From an uncultured Chitinophagaceae bacterium (lineage in GTDB: Bacteria > Bacteroidota > Bacteroidia > Chitinophagales > Chitinophagaceae), in NCBI GenBank assembly GCA_903832075.1, contig CAILAF010000074.1:1-15890 (forward strand): a DNA stretch of 15,890 nt, read 5' to 3'. This document shows positions 15,326-15,890 of the stretch, in pieces. Both the position numbers and the translations under genes were made by a program. How positions within the stretch are numbered: position 1 is the stretch's first letter; every line of letters begins with the position of its first letter. The notes beneath the pieces are model-generated. The model had not been told where the DNA came from. It searched no databases and saw only the letters and a list, made by a program, of their open reading frames with translations.

Positions 15326-15356
15326 AACAAAACCGCTTAATGTGTTAAGCGGTTTT
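15323..15356 (-). terminator. Rho-independent terminator of the DUF1573 operon
   Basis: A perfect 12-bp stem: 15345-15356 pairs with 15329-15340 (AAAACCGCTTAA / TTAAGCGGTTTT) around a TGTG loop. On the minus strand it is followed by GTTTTTG, the T-tract. It lies 22 bp after the DUF1573 stop. There is no T-tract on the plus side, so it acts leftward. Confidence 0.8.
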
Positions 15357-15378
15357 AATGTTTATGATATTGATGAGT

Positions 15379-15747
15379 TTATTTTTTTTCTAACACTTCG
15401 CCTTCAATAGTCAGTGTAACCGGATTATCCGCATCAGCAAACTTTACGGTTACTTTTTTACTGAATGTTCCGGAAGTTTCAGCATTAAATGTTACTTTAA
15501 TTTTTCCATCTTTTCCTTTTGCAATAGGTTCTTTCGGATAATCAGGAGTTGTACATCCGCATTCTGCAGTTGCTACTTCAACAATTAATGGTTTATTGCT
15601 GATGTTTTTAAAAGAAAAAGTAAAACTAACCGGCGTTCCTTGTTTAATTTTTCCAAAATTATGTTTAACAGATGTAAATTGAAATGTGTTCTGTGCAAAA
15701 AGATTAGCCGTACAAAACAAGCATGCGATGAATAATATTTTTTTCAT
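15379..15747 (-). CDS. Secreted DUF1573 domain protein
   Basis: A 122-residue exported protein: signal peptide MKKILFIACLFCTANLFAQ (cleavage after about 18), then one complete DUF1573 domain. This is an Ig-like beta-sandwich found widely in Bacteroidota, related to the ASH/MSP-type folds. Diagnostic parts are HNFGKIKQGTPVSFTFSFKN, the conserved AECGCTTPDYPKEPI cysteine pair and FNAETSGTFSKKVTVK. It is probably periplasmic or surface-exposed; its function is unknown. It starts 15 bp after the stop of an unidentified gene cut by the window edge, so the two are likely one transcript ending at the hairpin terminator 22 bp downstream. Confidence 0.9.
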   Translation of the reverse strand: MKKILFIACLFCTANLFAQNTFQFTSVKHNFGKIKQGTPVSFTFSFKNISNKPLIVEVATAECGCTTPDYPKEPIAKGKDGKIKVTFNAETSGTFSKKVTVKFADADNPVTLTIEGEVLEKK

Positions 15748-15762
15748 TGTTTATTCTTTCTG

Positions 15763-15890
15763 TTAATTATTATTAGACTTTATTTTTTCGATGGTACCAT
15801 TGGCTGGTGCAGCATTAGCAGGTGTTTGATAAGTTTCTCCTTTAAAGTTTACTTGCTTATTTAATGTACCATTATTAAAATACAATGTAG
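15763..15890 (-). CDS. Unidentified gene, 3' end only
   Basis: An open frame of 41 codons runs from the right edge to a TAA, 15 bp before the DUF1573 start. It reads TLYFNNGTLNKQVNFKGE, then an Ala/Pro/Asn stretch, and ends in TIEKIKSNNN. The other two minus-strand frames are stopped near the edge. The proximity to the next gene and protein-like composition suggest the C-terminus of a real gene in the same operon. The family cannot be told from this fragment. Confidence 0.55.
   Translation of the reverse strand, partial: TLYFNNGTLNKQVNFKGETYQTPANAAPANGTIEKIKSNNN

Overview
The window is AT-rich chromosomal DNA that looks like a member of the Bacteroidota, probably of the Chitinophagaceae/Sphingobacteriia type. 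The grounds are: genes that begin after short A/T-rich leaders without Shine-Dalgarno sequences; a textbook Bacteroidota promoter (TTTG, 20 bp, TAnnTTTG) near the right end; secreted beta-barrel families known mainly from this phylum (DUF5777-like, DUF5723-like, DUF1573); and many lipoproteins. I see no tRNA, rRNA, transposon, CRISPR array or phage gene.

Left part (1-3671). The 3' end of a PfkB-type 6-phosphofructokinase reads rightward. Facing it is a tight leftward three-gene operon: an LpxH-like metallophosphoesterase, an MJ1255-type glycosyltransferase and a GH1 beta-glycosidase, joined by a 4-bp overlap and a 3-bp gap.

Centre (3672-10926). A 466-bp divergent intergenic region precedes a rightward eight-gene respiratory-type operon. 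In order it encodes: an ethylbenzene-dehydrogenase-type haem lipoprotein with a CX3CH motif; a small lipoprotein cytochrome with CX4CH; a DUF5777-like outer-membrane barrel; a normal CXXCH cytochrome c; an 88-residue membrane-anchored protein; a Tat-exported ferredoxin with four cluster motifs; a 10-helix NrfD/PsrC-type quinone-site membrane protein; and a membrane-anchored protein with two Ig-like domains. No molybdopterin catalytic subunit is present. Upstream lie three TGAT-N4-ATCA-type (Crp/FNR-family) sites spaced about 22 bp apart, and a strong hairpin terminator closes the operon at 10870-10926. My reading, which is inference, is a quinone-linked redox module spanning the envelope and controlled by a Crp/FNR-type regulator.

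Right of that (11044-12520) is a three-gene ECF sigma factor, single-pass membrane protein and Spy/CpxP-like periplasmic sensor cassette. Its layout resembles the CnrH/CnrY/CnrX metal-sensing system.

Right part (12525-15890, all leftward). This holds a DUF5723-like barrel protein, a class I aminotransferase, a secreted DUF1573 protein and the 3' end of an unidentified gene just upstream of the DUF1573 gene. Between DUF1573 and the aminotransferase, a hairpin terminator abuts the aminotransferase promoter so closely that its T-tract supplies the -33 element, and the aminotransferase mRNA may be leaderless.
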